Assembly (NCBI RefSeq): GCF_021389975.1
Contig: NZ_CP089981.1
Location: forward strand, 4,551,501 to 4,615,500
Source: Fulvivirga ulvae
GTDB lineage: Bacteria > Bacteroidota > Bacteroidia > Cytophagales > Cyclobacteriaceae
DNA: 64,000 bases
Direction: 5' to 3'
Part shown: positions 1 to 9,016 of the stretch, piece by piece
How the letters are laid out: the number at the start of each line of letters is the position of its first letter
How positions within the stretch are numbered: position 1 is the stretch's first letter
Notes under the pieces: model-generated
Seen by the model: only the letters and a program-made list of their open reading frames with translations
Database searches by the model: none
What the model was told of the DNA's origin: nothing
Position numbers and translations under genes: made by a program

Positions 1-1746
1 TACGGTGCCTGAACCGGTAACATTGGTACCACCTCCGCTGCTGCTAAAAGTGTAATTGTAGGTAGCACCCACCTCAGCCCCCGCAAAGGTGAAGCTGGCA
101 GCCGTTTCATTACCGGCATTGATCGGACTTTGGTCTATGGATACTGAGTACCCGGAAGGGGGAGCAGCATCTTCATCAATAATCGTCAGGGTTACCTGTT
201 GAACCCCATCTTCAGTAGCATTGGTAGGGGTGAGCATGTCAATAATAACTGTTTCATTCCCTTCTTCAATACCATCAAATAATGAGGTGACTCTAATACT
301 ATCCATAGAGAATCCGGGGTTGATCGTAATGACTGACCCGGTGATACTATAGTCAGTACCACCGCCAACGGCCGTTCCGCCAAAGCTTAGGGGGATGCTG
401 ACTGTTACCCCGGCTGCTGCACTTAGCTCACCGACAATGTATGCCTGGCCACCACTTTCATCAGTTATCGGGTTGTAAATAGGCCTTAGCAGAAGGGAGG
501 CCGTCGGTTGAGGGTCGTCATTGATAATGGTGTATGTAACCTGCTGTGTGCCATCCTCAATACCCCCGGCAGGTACGCCGGAGATGTCTATCACTACTGT
601 TTCATTACCTTCAAAAAGGGCATCGTTAATATTAGTTAATGTAATAGTTCCGGTAGTTGCTCCGGCGGTTACTGTTATGGTGGTACCACTAGTGGAGTAG
701 TCTACACCATTTGTTGCAGTGCCACTAAATCCCAGGTTTACGGTTGTGTTAATACCATATGCATTAGAAAGTGTAGCCGTAACTGTTGTGGCAGTGGTTA
801 TTGCTTCTGATTTACTTGTCGGGCTTATTCCTAAAGTAACGGTGGGAACCGGAGTGACATTTAAGGTAGCGATGTAGTTTCCTGTACTGTTTTCAGTTCC
901 GTCGTTTACCTCAAACTGAAATGAGGTGTTAGTGGAGCCATTTTGAATGTATTGCAGGTTGCCTGCGTCCAAATCAGCTTTGCTTATCTGGTCGCTGACG
1001 GAGACTTCTTCACCACCGTCATAAGTATCATCATTATCAGCATCTACATAGAGTGTTCCTGCTCCGGGTACCGCTTCTATAAGAACGTGGGATAAGATGT
1101 CTCCATCGCCATCTGAATATCCGAAGTTGGCGGTTGAAAAGGTGTAGGTCAGGTTCTCGTATGGGCCGTTAGAGGCGGTAAAACTTGATGCTGTAGGAGC
1201 TGTATTACCTGCAGCTGCCGCAGATATTGTTATATCCTCAATGGTAATAGAACTACTAGAGGGAGAGGTAGAAAAAGTAAACCTAAACTCATCGATGTTG
1301 TCGAAATCAGTATCTGAGGAAACATCAATAAATTTAGCTTCGGCATTTACTACTGACTCAGAAAATACTGCTCCGGTCACCGCTGAACCATCTCTGAATC
1401 CTGTAATGGTATAAGTAGTTGCACCTAAAAAGAATCCTATATTAATGTTGTCAAGTTGAAATTCAGACCCATCATCACTTCCTATAGAAAAGTAGGTTGG
1501 GGTTTGCATACTCATACTGATTTGACCAGACCCATTACGACTGGTGAAGCCATTTCCACCTCCTACAGAAGTAAAAGTCCACCCATCCAGACTTCCGCTT
1601 CTTGGTGATGCCCCAAAGCCTGCAATTTGTAGAAAACCCCCATCAAACGTAGATGTTCCTATAGTTGGTTGAGCCAGTGACCATGATGTGCTCAATAAAA
1701 CGAAACATATAATGACTATTAAATTCCTGGTAATACTCGATTTCAT
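1..1746 (-). CDS. Secreted Calx-beta repeat surface protein (3' end outside window)
   Basis: The reverse strand is open from an ATG at 1746 to the window edge, giving 582 visible residues without a stop, so the C-terminus is missing. Residues 1-26 form a signal peptide ending near SLAQ. Residues about 185-300 resemble a cadherin-like module rich in DGDGD and DNDD acidic turns. Two Calx-beta type repeats follow, at about 300-395 and 405-510; each has a GTA..G.DY strand (about 342-350 and 458-466) and a later EGNETV.ID strand (about 374-383 and 492-501). Such repeats bind calcium and stack into stalks in adhesins and gliding-associated surface proteins. The start lies 31 bp after the formyltransferase gene on the same strand, which suggests co-transcription. 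A type IX secretion tail cannot be tested because the end is missing. Confidence 0.8.
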   Translation of the reverse strand, partial: MKSSITRNLIVIICFVLLSTSWSLAQPTIGTSTFDGGFLQIAGFGASPRSGSLDGWTFTSVGGGNGFTSRNGSGQISMSMQTPTYFSIGSDDGSEFQLDNINIGFFLGATTYTITGFRDGSAVTGAVFSESVVNAEAKFIDVSSDTDFDNIDEFRFTFSTSPSSSSITIEDITISAAAAGNTAPTASSFTASNGPYENLTYTFSTANFGYSDGDGDILSHVLIEAVPGAGTLYVDADNDDTYDGGEEVSVSDQISKADLDAGNLQYIQNGSTNTSFQFEVNDGTENSTGNYIATLNVTPVPTVTLGISPTSKSEAITTATTVTATLSNAYGINTTVNLGFSGTATNGVDYSTSGTTITVTAGATTGTITLTNINDALFEGNETVVIDISGVPAGGIEDGTQQVTYTIINDDPQPTASLLLRPIYNPITDESGGQAYIVGELSAAAGVTVSIPLSFGGTAVGGGTDYSITGSVITINPGFSMDSIRVTSLFDGIEEGNETVIIDMLTPTNATEDGVQQVTLTIIDEDAAPPSGYSVSIDQSPINAGNETAASFTFAGAEVGATYNYTFSSSGGGTNVTGSGTV

Positions 1747-1777
1747 ATTATATCAGTTTATTTCCTCAATGATTTTT

Positions 1778-2740
1778 TCACAGTATCAAACTGCTTTTCT
1801 TCTCCTCTTTTTCCTTATTTCCTGAGTAAAACTTTTCATTGAGTTTCACTCCCAATGCTGCCAGCTTATGACCAGTTAGGTAAGCTTCAGGTGTTCTTAT
1901 TAAATTAATGCGTAAAAAGCGGTAGTCAGAACACAAAACGAATATGCCATTCTGACCATCTGCATATACAATACTTCCAGGCTCCAGAAGTGTTGCATTA
2001 GAAACATCCGCAGGGCTTACTTCCAGTATCCTTACCATCGAACCTCTAAAATAGGTTATGGCCCCTCCGTATTTCGGATTACTGGCATTAATAAGGGCTT
2101 CTATGCTGTCAGCGGTTTGATTTGCCCAGTCAATAGTAAGGTCTTTTAAATCTGGCTTCGGTTTGATCTGTCCCTCGGGTATTTTCCTAAAGTTGGGTTC
2201 AGGTTGCTTAAGCAGCGCCAACACTCTGCCAGGGATGGAAGCTGATATGAGGCTCAGGCGGGCACCCAGCAGACCCCAGTTCTCGCCAGGGAATATGGAT
2301 ATCTGTTCCTGGTGGACGAGGTAGCCATGATCAAAGGTACTATCCATTAAATGAACGGTAATATGGGCCAGGGTCTGCCGTTCCTTTAGTATCCAGAAAA
2401 GCGGATCTGCACCCCCATATTCAGGAAGTTTACCAAAGTGAAAGTTAACGGCTCCGTTTTCTGGTATATCCAGTATTTCTTTAGGGAGCAGGTATGGGAA
2501 GGTCATACAAAATATTACATCCGGAGCCAGGTCTATCAGCCAGGCCTTAAGTGTGGTATTAAGTTGACTTTTGTCTACACGGATTAGTGGGATCTTATTT
2601 TCTACTGCAAAGGCCTCTATATTTTCATTTTCATGGTGAACATGGGAAGGGATGACTATACCTTGGAGATTTTTAGCTTTGTATAACTCCATCAGCAGGG
2701 GTATACCCCAGGAACTGTTTGTAAATACAACTGTCTTCAT
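1778..2740 (-). CDS. Methionyl-tRNA formyltransferase-like enzyme
   Basis: The protein has 320 residues. The N-terminal half is a formyltransferase fold: Asn99, His101 and Asp137 lie in the N-x-H ... D arrangement of the catalytic triad of the Fmt/ArnA/GART family, with the same 36-residue His-to-Asp spacing as E. coli Fmt. The family moves a formyl group from 10-formyltetrahydrofolate to an amine. The SLLP motif around the active site of true Fmt is replaced by GKLPEYGG, and the C-terminal region is only weakly like the tRNA-binding domain. I therefore infer a specialised N-formyltransferase, for example on an amino sugar or peptide, rather than the housekeeping enzyme. It sits between a binding-protein-fold gene (32 bp upstream) and the Calx-beta gene (31 bp downstream), so an operon is likely. 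The substrate is unknown. Confidence 0.7.
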   Translation of the reverse strand: MKTVVFTNSSWGIPLLMELYKAKNLQGIVIPSHVHHENENIEAFAVENKIPLIRVDKSQLNTTLKAWLIDLAPDVIFCMTFPYLLPKEILDIPENGAVNFHFGKLPEYGGADPLFWILKERQTLAHITVHLMDSTFDHGYLVHQEQISIFPGENWGLLGARLSLISASIPGRVLALLKQPEPNFRKIPEGQIKPKPDLKDLTIDWANQTADSIEALINASNPKYGGAITYFRGSMVRILEVSPADVSNATLLEPGSIVYADGQNGIFVLCSDYRFLRINLIRTPEAYLTGHKLAALGVKLNEKFYSGNKEKEEKKSSLIL

Positions 2741-2772
2741 TGTGCTATTATTTTTTCTTTCTTCACTATCAT

Positions 2773-3909
2773 TTAGTAGAACATATATGGGTTAGTAAAA
2801 GCAGTTTTTGCCAGGGTCATCTCGTCAAGGTATACCTTTGAAATATCATTTGCCCGTATAGTGGTGCACACTTTCGGTTGTTTAAAACAGGATTTACCCC
2901 TGAAAACCTTCACTTCTCCTGCCAACTCATGGTTTTCCATTCTAAATGTTTCATCACCAAACTGAAACACAAAATTCTCCCATGCGCTGAGAATGTTGCG
3001 GGTATCCTTTGTCGGGGCACTCAATCTTCCGGCGGCTTCGTAGATCATGGCGCCGGAGCGGTAGCCCAATGCATGGAACAGGTCAGGGGCGGTATCGAGG
3101 TATTCGTGCACGCCATTGACAAATGAAGGCTCTGAAGGCGTCAGGCATCCTCCCGGGAACGCCCAGTATTTTTCAACAGGGTTGTTTTTGGAGTAAAACG
3201 GCGTGATCACCATATTGTCAAACCCCGACCCTAGGTCATCGGTGAATTGATTAAGTAACAATGGGGGTAAAAATAAGGCAGGAGTGATGCCTTCGATATT
3301 TTTGAAGTGCTTGTTAAACTCCACGATCAGGTCAGTGGCTTCGTAAGAGTTAAGGTATACTTCATTAATAATATGAGCCCCATGTGCCTGTAGTCCGCTT
3401 CTGAAGGCACGTAAAGGATCATAGCCGCTGTCATATAGCGAAGAAATGAGTATCCAGTCATTTTTTATTCTTCCGGCAAGATACTGGCCCAAATGGAAGT
3501 ACGATTGCCAGAATTGAAAAGTGTTGAAGTACAAGTTGTCCGGTATGGCATCTGCCTGAATGGCATTTTCGCCAAGGTTGGAGATCAGAAGAGGCATGTC
3601 TACCTGGCTTAGCATTTGCGCCAGTTCTATGGCCGTGCTTGAGCCCATGTGGCCTGCAATAAGAGTTACCTGATCCTGTACCAGGAGCTTATGAGCTTTT
3701 TCGTTTACCTGAGAACTGCTGCCAAAGCCGATATCTTCAATGATCAGTTCTACCTCACCTCGCTCAAATTTGTTTTCAAAAAGTGTAAAATAGAGCCTGA
3801 TGCCATTTATGAAATTGATCCTGGCTTTTGGGTATTCTGTTGACTGAGGAACTAGCACCCCGACTTTTATAGACTTTTGATTTCCTCTTTTTTCCAGCAT
3901 TAAAGTCAA
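2773..3909 (-). CDS. Periplasmic-binding-fold (LivK/amide-sensor type) protein without signal peptide
   Basis: The 378-residue protein resembles branched-chain amino acid or amide-binding receptors: an early IKVGVLVPQS strand, NGIRLYF helix, a LIAGHMGSSTA loop and a later GYRSGAMIYEAA helix are typical of type I periplasmic-binding folds. Unlike a transport receptor it lacks a signal peptide or lipobox, and no ABC permease or ATPase gene is nearby. It may act as a cytosolic ligand sensor or scaffold. A second ATG nine bases downstream could be the true start. It is the first gene of a probable operon with the formyltransferase and the Calx-beta protein and reads in the same direction as the tail-collar gene about 130 bp upstream. 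The ligand cannot be told from sequence. Confidence 0.65.
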   Translation of the reverse strand: MTLMLEKRGNQKSIKVGVLVPQSTEYPKARINFINGIRLYFTLFENKFERGEVELIIEDIGFGSSSQVNEKAHKLLVQDQVTLIAGHMGSSTAIELAQMLSQVDMPLLISNLGENAIQADAIPDNLYFNTFQFWQSYFHLGQYLAGRIKNDWILISSLYDSGYDPLRAFRSGLQAHGAHIINEVYLNSYEATDLIVEFNKHFKNIEGITPALFLPPLLLNQFTDDLGSGFDNMVITPFYSKNNPVEKYWAFPGGCLTPSEPSFVNGVHEYLDTAPDLFHALGYRSGAMIYEAAGRLSAPTKDTRNILSAWENFVFQFGDETFRMENHELAGEVKVFRGKSCFKQPKVCTTIRANDISKVYLDEMTLAKTAFTNPYMFY

Positions 3910-4039
3910 TGTTTAGGAAAACAAAAAAAGGCCAATAACTAACCTTTTTTTGTATTGATATTTTATTAATGATTTCATGTACAAGTATATTATATGGCTA
4001 AAACCGCGACGGATAAGAGCCATATAAATTGAGAAAGCA

Positions 4040-4636
4040 CTAATTTCTTGAGGGGAATATACCCTGATAGCAAATTATGGGCAAAACACATGTCCATGGT
4101 TGCATATTTTCATGAGATTGAGTTCCTCCTGTCAATCCGATTGTTGTATTAATCGGGTTGAAAGCGATACTATTAATTTGTACGGCATCACTTGCCATGG
4201 TGGCATTGGCGGATGATTCGTAAATAGGTGCGGCCTGATCAACACCCAAATAAGTGCCGGAAGGGCTTGTTCCGCTTGATGAGTTTGCATTTACCCTGAT
4301 AGTGGCTGATGCGCTGTTTACTGTTGGATTGCTGGTTACCGCGGAGTGGTTGTGTGCAGGGATCTCCAGAATATTTAATGTAACGGTTTGTGTTCCTGCC
4401 ATTTGGCCATTGGATCGCGGTGTGAGGCCAGGACCATTACCTGCACCAACAGGTACGCGCCCACGCAGATCCGGAACTGCAAATGTGGTTCTGCCGTCTC
4501 CGCCATATATTGTTCCTATCAAAGAAAAGAAAGCAGTGAATTGCGAAATTGCTAATAATCTTCCGTCACATGGGAACCAGTTTCTGGGAGACCAGGTTGG
4601 TCCGAAATAACGAATCTCTGAAATAGTACCTTCCAT
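4040..4636 (-). CDS. Phage tail collar-domain protein (microcystin-dependent-protein type)
   Basis: This 198-residue protein begins with the hallmark collar region: GDGRTTFAVPDLRGRVPVG at about residues 46-64, preceded by a W.PCDGR segment at about 20-26 and followed by an IPAHNH motif near 94-99. These motifs define the tail-collar family found in T4 short-tail fibres and in chromosomal MdpB-like proteins of non-phage origin. The C-terminal half is Ser/Thr/Asn-rich and ends with a conserved-looking N..PW...L.II.YQGIFP segment, which is typical of the chromosomal form. There are no capsid, portal or lysis genes around it, so a prophage is not supported. It is divergent from a small orphan gene, separated by 83 bp of very A+T-rich DNA. 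Confidence 0.8.
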   Translation of the reverse strand: MEGTISEIRYFGPTWSPRNWFPCDGRLLAISQFTAFFSLIGTIYGGDGRTTFAVPDLRGRVPVGAGNGPGLTPRSNGQMAGTQTVTLNILEIPAHNHSAVTSNPTVNSASATIRVNANSSSGTSPSGTYLGVDQAAPIYESSANATMASDAVQINSIAFNPINTTIGLTGGTQSHENMQPWTCVLPIICYQGIFPSRN

Positions 4637-4719
4637 AGTTTTTGTTTTTAGTTGAAATTGTTTTAAAAATTGATGTTATTTATTTTTAATTTTAATTTTA
4701 TGTTAAAATAAATATAAAA

Positions 4720-5010
4720 ATGAATAAAGTGTATTCTCATTATGAAATTGTCAGGAAAATCATTCTTCACGATCTTGAAACCTGGGCTCCCAATAAGCCA
4801 CTGCTGGACGGTATCTGCGAATCATGGGCAGGTAATCCGTTGGTTTATGACAGGTCTCTGATAAGCTATAAGGGGAGTGAGCCGGTGTACGAGATATGGA
4901 AAAAAGAATTCTTTTTACATGCATTTGTATATGCCCATTTATATAAGAATGGCTATACCGGTCAAACAATAGCCCAGTCTTACCTTGGGTTTAAGGAATT
5001 CAGCCCCTGA
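4720..5010 (+). CDS. Small uncharacterised protein
   Basis: A 96-residue soluble protein that I do not recognise. It is rich in aromatic residues and His, with predicted helices around residues 7-18, 56-78 and 80-90, and has no signal peptide, membrane segment or metal-binding Cys pair. It reads divergently from the tail-collar gene across an A+T-rich intergenic stretch that probably holds both promoters. Codon use looks like its neighbours. An antisense reading frame of 69 codons overlaps it and is taken as a shadow because it lacks a plausible start context. Confidence 0.5.
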   Translation: MNKVYSHYEIVRKIILHDLETWAPNKPLLDGICESWAGNPLVYDRSLISYKGSEPVYEIWKKEFFLHAFVYAHLYKNGYTGQTIAQSYLGFKEFSP

Positions 5011-5444
5011 CAGGAATAATAATGATGATTTCAATGAACAAATATTGGGTTAAGAGTAAAGCAGGCTGACTTAATCAAATTAAGTTTAAAGCAAGCTCAA
5101 CTAAATAACTCCTATTGACTAAATATAGTTAAAATAAATTACAGCAATCGCTCTTTATTACTATTTTTTATTAAATTTAGTAATAGTTTTTATGTAATAA
5201 ATTAGGTGCTTCCTGTTGAAAATATACGGGCTTACGGGGTTGATTATCAGTTCATAAGGTGCTTGGCTGGACTGTAATACGCCCAGGGATTTGGTTAAAT
5301 ATCATGTAAGAAATATGGAGATTTTTAATGAGATGATGTGACTGACGGGAAGCTGCTTTGAGTATGGTGAATGAGGAATTGTCTATATGTAATAAAATAT
5401 AATTAAAAAGTTAAATTTTAAAGATAAATTAAACCATCAATATT
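5011..5444. other. A+T-rich intergenic stretch before the tectonin gene
   Basis: About 430 bp with no reading frame of note. It is A+T-rich and presumably holds the promoter of the tectonin-like gene, but I see no convincing TAnnTTTG box close to the start and no strong hairpin. Confidence 0.5.
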
Positions 5445-6200
5445 ATGAGTAAACAATCGACAATCCTAAGCCTGACTACAGCCAATTCGGTGAGAACTAT
5501 TACTACTAAAGGTGTAAGTAAGGAAATAGAGGAAAACATCAGAGATGTAAGCATCAGTGCAAATGGCACCATATGGGCGGTGACTATAGATCCATTGGCT
5601 TCTGAGAAAGAAGCAGGTGGAGGCGGAGTGGTGAAATATAAAGAACCTAAAGGAAAGAAATGGATCACTGTAGAATCTGGCGGAGCAACGAAGATCGACG
5701 GCGGGCCAAGTGGTTCCAAAGCATATATCATTAATAACAAAGGGGAAGTATGGCAGTTGGAGATCAAAAAAGAGCCCAAACAACTTGCCGGAGCAGGATT
5801 TGCCAGGGAAATCAGCGCAGGTGCTGATGGCACAGTATGGGTGATTAGCAATGAGCCTGTACACGGTGGTGGTATAGTACAATACCTTGACAATGACCAT
5901 TGGATAAAAGTGCCCGGAGAAATAGGGGGAAACAAAATTACAGGTACGCCTGATGGCAAGGCTTTGATTGTGAATGTTAATGGTATGATCGCTAAAATAA
6001 CCAAAGAAGGAGGCTTCGAGCAGATGACCGGCGATGGCTTTGCCAAAGAAGTAAGCGTAGCCCCGGATGGATCCATCTGGATCATTAGTAATGAGCCCTC
6101 TCAGGATGGAGGCAACAAAGTTTCTTACCAGCCCGCAGAAGGTGGAGCATGGCAGGATATTGAAGGTGGCGCGGTTATACTTGATGCAGGATTTGCGTGA
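5445..6200 (+). CDS. Tectonin-like beta-propeller repeat protein
   Basis: The 251-residue protein contains repeated blades of about 45 residues: an IRDVSIS.NGTIWAVT unit near residues 31-46, GFAREISAGADGTVWVISNEP near 118-138 and GFAKEVSVAPDGSIWIISNEP near 203-223, alternating with K..G.P.GKA.I.N..G.I strands. The D/E-(I/V)-S-x-(G/A)-x-(D/N)-G-(T/S)-(V/I)-W pattern is that of tectonin repeats, seen in fungal and slime-mould lectins and in TECPR proteins. There is no signal peptide, so it is cytosolic unless exported by another route, as tail-associated proteins can be. It follows the tail-collar/orphan pair and is ended by a clear terminator. Ligand binding is an inference from the family. 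Confidence 0.75.
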   Translation: MSKQSTILSLTTANSVRTITTKGVSKEIEENIRDVSISANGTIWAVTIDPLASEKEAGGGGVVKYKEPKGKKWITVESGGATKIDGGPSGSKAYIINNKGEVWQLEIKKEPKQLAGAGFAREISAGADGTVWVISNEPVHGGGIVQYLDNDHWIKVPGEIGGNKITGTPDGKALIVNVNGMIAKITKEGGFEQMTGDGFAKEVSVAPDGSIWIISNEPSQDGGNKVSYQPAEGGAWQDIEGGAVILDAGFA

Positions 6201-6230
6201 GATAATAGGACAGGACAACTTTAATAAACA

Positions 6231-6264
6231 AAACCGTCTCCAGTTTTATCTGAGGCGGTTTTTT
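6231..6264 (+). terminator. Rho-independent terminator of the tectonin-like gene
   Basis: A ten-base stem (AAACCGTCTC with GAGGCGGTTT, one G-U pair) encloses an eleven-base loop and runs into six T residues, 30 bp after the stop codon. Confidence 0.85.
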
Positions 6265-6328
6265 ATATTGTTTACAGTTTTGCCGTTCATAGTTCTCCGT
6301 TAAATTCAGGCCATCAATCATCACACCG

Positions 6329-6417
6329 GTCATGTTGAGTTTGCGAAGTATCTGGCTCTGTTGTTAGCACGAGTTAAGCAGTGAGCAGAGCAGGTCCTTC
6401 CATATCGTCAGGATAAC
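6329..6417. repeat. Degenerate dispersed inverted-repeat element
   Basis: The stretch opens with GTCATGTTGAG..GCGAAG.ATCT and closes with AGGTCCTTC...GTCAGGATAAC, roughly complementary ends around a short core. It resembles the dispersed GTCATGCTGAG...CTCAGGATGAC hairpin family common in intergenic DNA of Bacteroidota and other bacteria. The copy is diverged. The likeness rests on memory of that family; only one copy is visible here. Confidence 0.5.
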
Positions 6418-6564
6418 TTATATGGGGGATATGACCGCTCAAATTCCACTTCTCAACTACTCAATACTCAAAATCTAAATACTAAAACACTGATCAGTTT
6501 TTACAGACAACCGACCGACAAGCAAATCCCCAAATCTCACCTCTAAATACCAGCACATAATATC

Positions 6565-6630
6565 CTGATATAAATCAGTTTTCTCTCTAATTCTCATCAT
6601 GTTGCACAGGAGAAGCTATAAGTACTTTCG
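6565..6630 (+). promoter_or_regulatory. cbb3 oxidase promoter with CRP/FNR-type operator (class I spacing)
   Basis: A perfect inverted repeat CTGAT-ATAA-ATCAG (6565-6578) matches the FNR/CRP core TGA-N6-TCA. Downstream lie a TTG (6602-6604) and, 18 bases on, TACTTTCG (6623-6630), one base off the Bacteroidota -7 consensus TAnnTTTG. The operator centre is 58.5 bp from the last G of the box, which puts it near -62, a class I activator position. The ccoNO start codon follows 34 bp later. Confidence 0.75.
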
Positions 6631-6663
6631 TGTCTGACAATTAATTTAATAACCAGGTAACTT

Positions 6664-8814
6664 ATGGAACTCGAAAAATTCAGCTATGACAATAAGATCG
6701 TAAAGTATTTTATAGTAGCCACAGTTATTTTCGGAGTGGTTGGTATGTTGGTGGGACTAACGGCAGCCATTCAACTTTTTTATCCCGTTTTTAATTTTGA
6801 CACGGCTTATACAACGTTCGGTCGTATTCGTCCGCTACACACCAACGCGGTTATCTTTGCTTTTGTTGGTAATGCTATCTTTGCCGGCGTGTACTATTCG
6901 ATGCAGCGCCTGCTAAAAACAAGGATGTATTCGGATACACTGAGCTGGGTCAATTTCTGGGGATGGCAGCTTATCATTGTGGCTGCGGCGATCTCCCTTC
7001 CTCTGGGGTATACTACTTCAAAGGAATATGCCGAGTTGGAGTGGCCTATAGATATCGCTATCACACTCATATGGGTAGTATTTGGTATCAACATGATTGG
7101 TACCATACTGAAGCGCAGAGAGAAGCATATGTATGTAGCCATCTGGTTTTACATTGCCACTTTTGTGACAGTAGCCGTACTGCACGTTGTCAACTCCTTT
7201 GAGCTTCCGGTGGGTTTTATGAAAAGTTATAGCTGGTATGCCGGTGTGCAGGATGCGCTTGTGCAGTGGTGGTACGGGCATAATGCCGTGGCATTCTTCC
7301 TGACTACTCCATTCCTGGGTCTGATGTACTACTTCCTGCCTAAAGCTGCCAACAGGCCTGTTTACTCTTATAAGTTATCCATTATACACTTCTGGTCATT
7401 AATCTTTATATATATATGGGCGGGGCCTCACCACTTGCTTTATACAGCACTCCCTGACTGGGCACAGTCATTAGGTGTGGTATTTTCCGTTATGCTGATT
7501 GCTCCGAGCTGGGGTGGTATGCTTAACGGCCTCCTTACTTTAAGAGGTGCCTGGGATAAAGTACGGGAAGATCCTATTCTTAAATTTATGGTGGTGGCTA
7601 TTACTGCTTATGGTATGGCTACATTTGAAGGCCCTATGCTTTCGTTGAAAAACGTCAATGCCATAGCCCACTTTACCGACTGGATAGTAGCCCACGTTCA
7701 CGTTGGTGGTTTAGGCTGGAATGGTTTCCTTACCTTCGGTATGCTTTACTGGATGGTGCCAAGAATGTGGAACACCAGGCTGCACTCTGTTAAGCTGGCC
7801 AATATTCACTTCTGGATCGGTACACTGGGTATCATCTTCTATGCGCTGCCATTGTATGTCGCAGGTATTACCCAAAGCTTAATGTGGAAAGAGTTTAATG
7901 CTGAAGGTTTCCTTGAGTATAAAAACTTCCTTGAAACCGTAGTTCAGATCTTACCGATGTATATGCTGAGAGCCATTGGTGGTGCTTTATACCTTACCGG
8001 TGCTTTCATCATGTCTTACAACCTGGTGAAAACGGCTAAAAGCGGAAGTTTTGTGGCCAATGAGGCTGCCGAAGCGGCTCCGTTGGAAAAACAAGGAAAA
8101 CATGCTGATGGTCACTGGCACAATGTGCTGGAGAGAAAGCCGGTATTCTTTACCATACTTACTACCGTTGCCATTGTAATCGGTGGTGTTATCGAAATGG
8201 TGCCAACTTTCCTTATCAAGAGTAATGTCCCCACTATCAGCAGTGTTAAACCCTATACTCCGCTGGAGCTTCATGGACGCGACCTGTATGTGCGGGAAGG
8301 TTGTGTGAGCTGCCACTCTCAGATGATCAGGCCTTTCAGGTCAGAAACTGAGCGTTATGGTGAGTATTCAAAAGCCGGTGAATATGTATATGACCACCCG
8401 TTCCTATGGGGGTCAAAGCGTACCGGTCCTGATTTGCACAGAGTTGGGGGTAAATATCCTGACAGCTGGCACTATTATCACATGCTGGACCCCGCAGCAG
8501 TTTCGGCCGGTTCGATCATGCCACCTTATCCATGGTTGTTTGAAAATGTGATCGATATGCAGGCTACTGCCGGTAAGATCAGTGCCATGAGAACATTGGG
8601 CGTGCCTTATCAAGAAGGTTATGAAGAAATAGCAAATGAGGTGTTGATGGAGCAGGCAGAACTTATAGCCGAAAACCTGAAAGAACAGGATGGTATTGAA
8701 GTTATGGCTGAGACGGAGATCGTAGCCTTAATTGCCTATCTGCAGCGATTAGGTACAGATATCACATTGAAGACAGAATCGCAGAATTCCGAATTAGAAG
8801 CATCAAACCAATAA
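6664..8814 (+). CDS. ccoNO: cbb3-type cytochrome c oxidase, fused catalytic subunit I and cytochrome c subunit II
   Basis: The 716-residue protein joins CcoN (about residues 1-470) to CcoO (about 495-716). CcoN carries the haem and copper ligands: His59 for low-spin haem b, His206 and the His256-His257 pair for CuB, His344 for haem b3 and His346 for haem b. CcoO has one c-type haem site, Cys547-x-x-Cys550-His551, after a membrane anchor. The enzyme oxidises cytochrome c and reduces oxygen with high affinity in the inner membrane, pumping protons. The N-O fusion is a known form in Bacteroidota. It is the first gene of a tight operon and has a CRP/FNR-type operator upstream, consistent with expression under low oxygen. 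Confidence 0.97.
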   Translation: MELEKFSYDNKIVKYFIVATVIFGVVGMLVGLTAAIQLFYPVFNFDTAYTTFGRIRPLHTNAVIFAFVGNAIFAGVYYSMQRLLKTRMYSDTLSWVNFWGWQLIIVAAAISLPLGYTTSKEYAELEWPIDIAITLIWVVFGINMIGTILKRREKHMYVAIWFYIATFVTVAVLHVVNSFELPVGFMKSYSWYAGVQDALVQWWYGHNAVAFFLTTPFLGLMYYFLPKAANRPVYSYKLSIIHFWSLIFIYIWAGPHHLLYTALPDWAQSLGVVFSVMLIAPSWGGMLNGLLTLRGAWDKVREDPILKFMVVAITAYGMATFEGPMLSLKNVNAIAHFTDWIVAHVHVGGLGWNGFLTFGMLYWMVPRMWNTRLHSVKLANIHFWIGTLGIIFYALPLYVAGITQSLMWKEFNAEGFLEYKNFLETVVQILPMYMLRAIGGALYLTGAFIMSYNLVKTAKSGSFVANEAAEAAPLEKQGKHADGHWHNVLERKPVFFTILTTVAIVIGGVIEMVPTFLIKSNVPTISSVKPYTPLELHGRDLYVREGCVSCHSQMIRPFRSETERYGEYSKAGEYVYDHPFLWGSKRTGPDLHRVGGKYPDSWHYYHMLDPAAVSAGSIMPPYPWLFENVIDMQATAGKISAMRTLGVPYQEGYEEIANEVLMEQAELIAENLKEQDGIEVMAETEIVALIAYLQRLGTDITLKTESQNSELEASNQ

Positions 8815-8818
8815 GACC

Positions 8819-9016
8819 ATGTTTAAGCATTATTTTGAACAAATACATCAGGTGGAAATCTGGCCTATAATCTCTCTGTCCATTTTCTTCATCTTTTTTT
8901 TAGGACTCATCCTTTGGGTTGTAAAGATGGATAAAGACTATGTAAGTAAAATGAAAAACCTGCCGGTAAATGAAGATGGAAGTACATTGTCAACCGTCAA
9001 AACAGAAAGATCATGA
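8819..9016 (+). CDS. ccoQ: cbb3 oxidase small subunit CcoQ
   Basis: A 65-residue protein with a single transmembrane helix at about residues 15-36 followed by a short charged tail, the usual form of CcoQ/FixQ. It lies four bases after ccoNO and its stop overlaps the ccoP start by four bases. CcoQ helps stabilise or assemble the oxidase. The sequence is too short for assignment by motif alone; position and topology carry the call. Confidence 0.85.
   Translation: MFKHYFEQIHQVEIWPIISLSIFFIFFLGLILWVVKMDKDYVSKMKNLPVNEDGSTLSTVKTERS

Noticed and set aside
4040..4636. Prophage suggested by the tail-collar protein
   Set aside because: No capsid, portal, terminase or integrase gene is nearby, and this protein type is common in chromosomes outside phages.
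5429..6218. Two long minus-strand frames (218 and 250 codons) opposite the tectonin-like gene
   Set aside because: They are antisense shadows of a repeat-containing coding gene; composition (Ser/Pro/Phe-rich) is not protein-like and no start context is seen.
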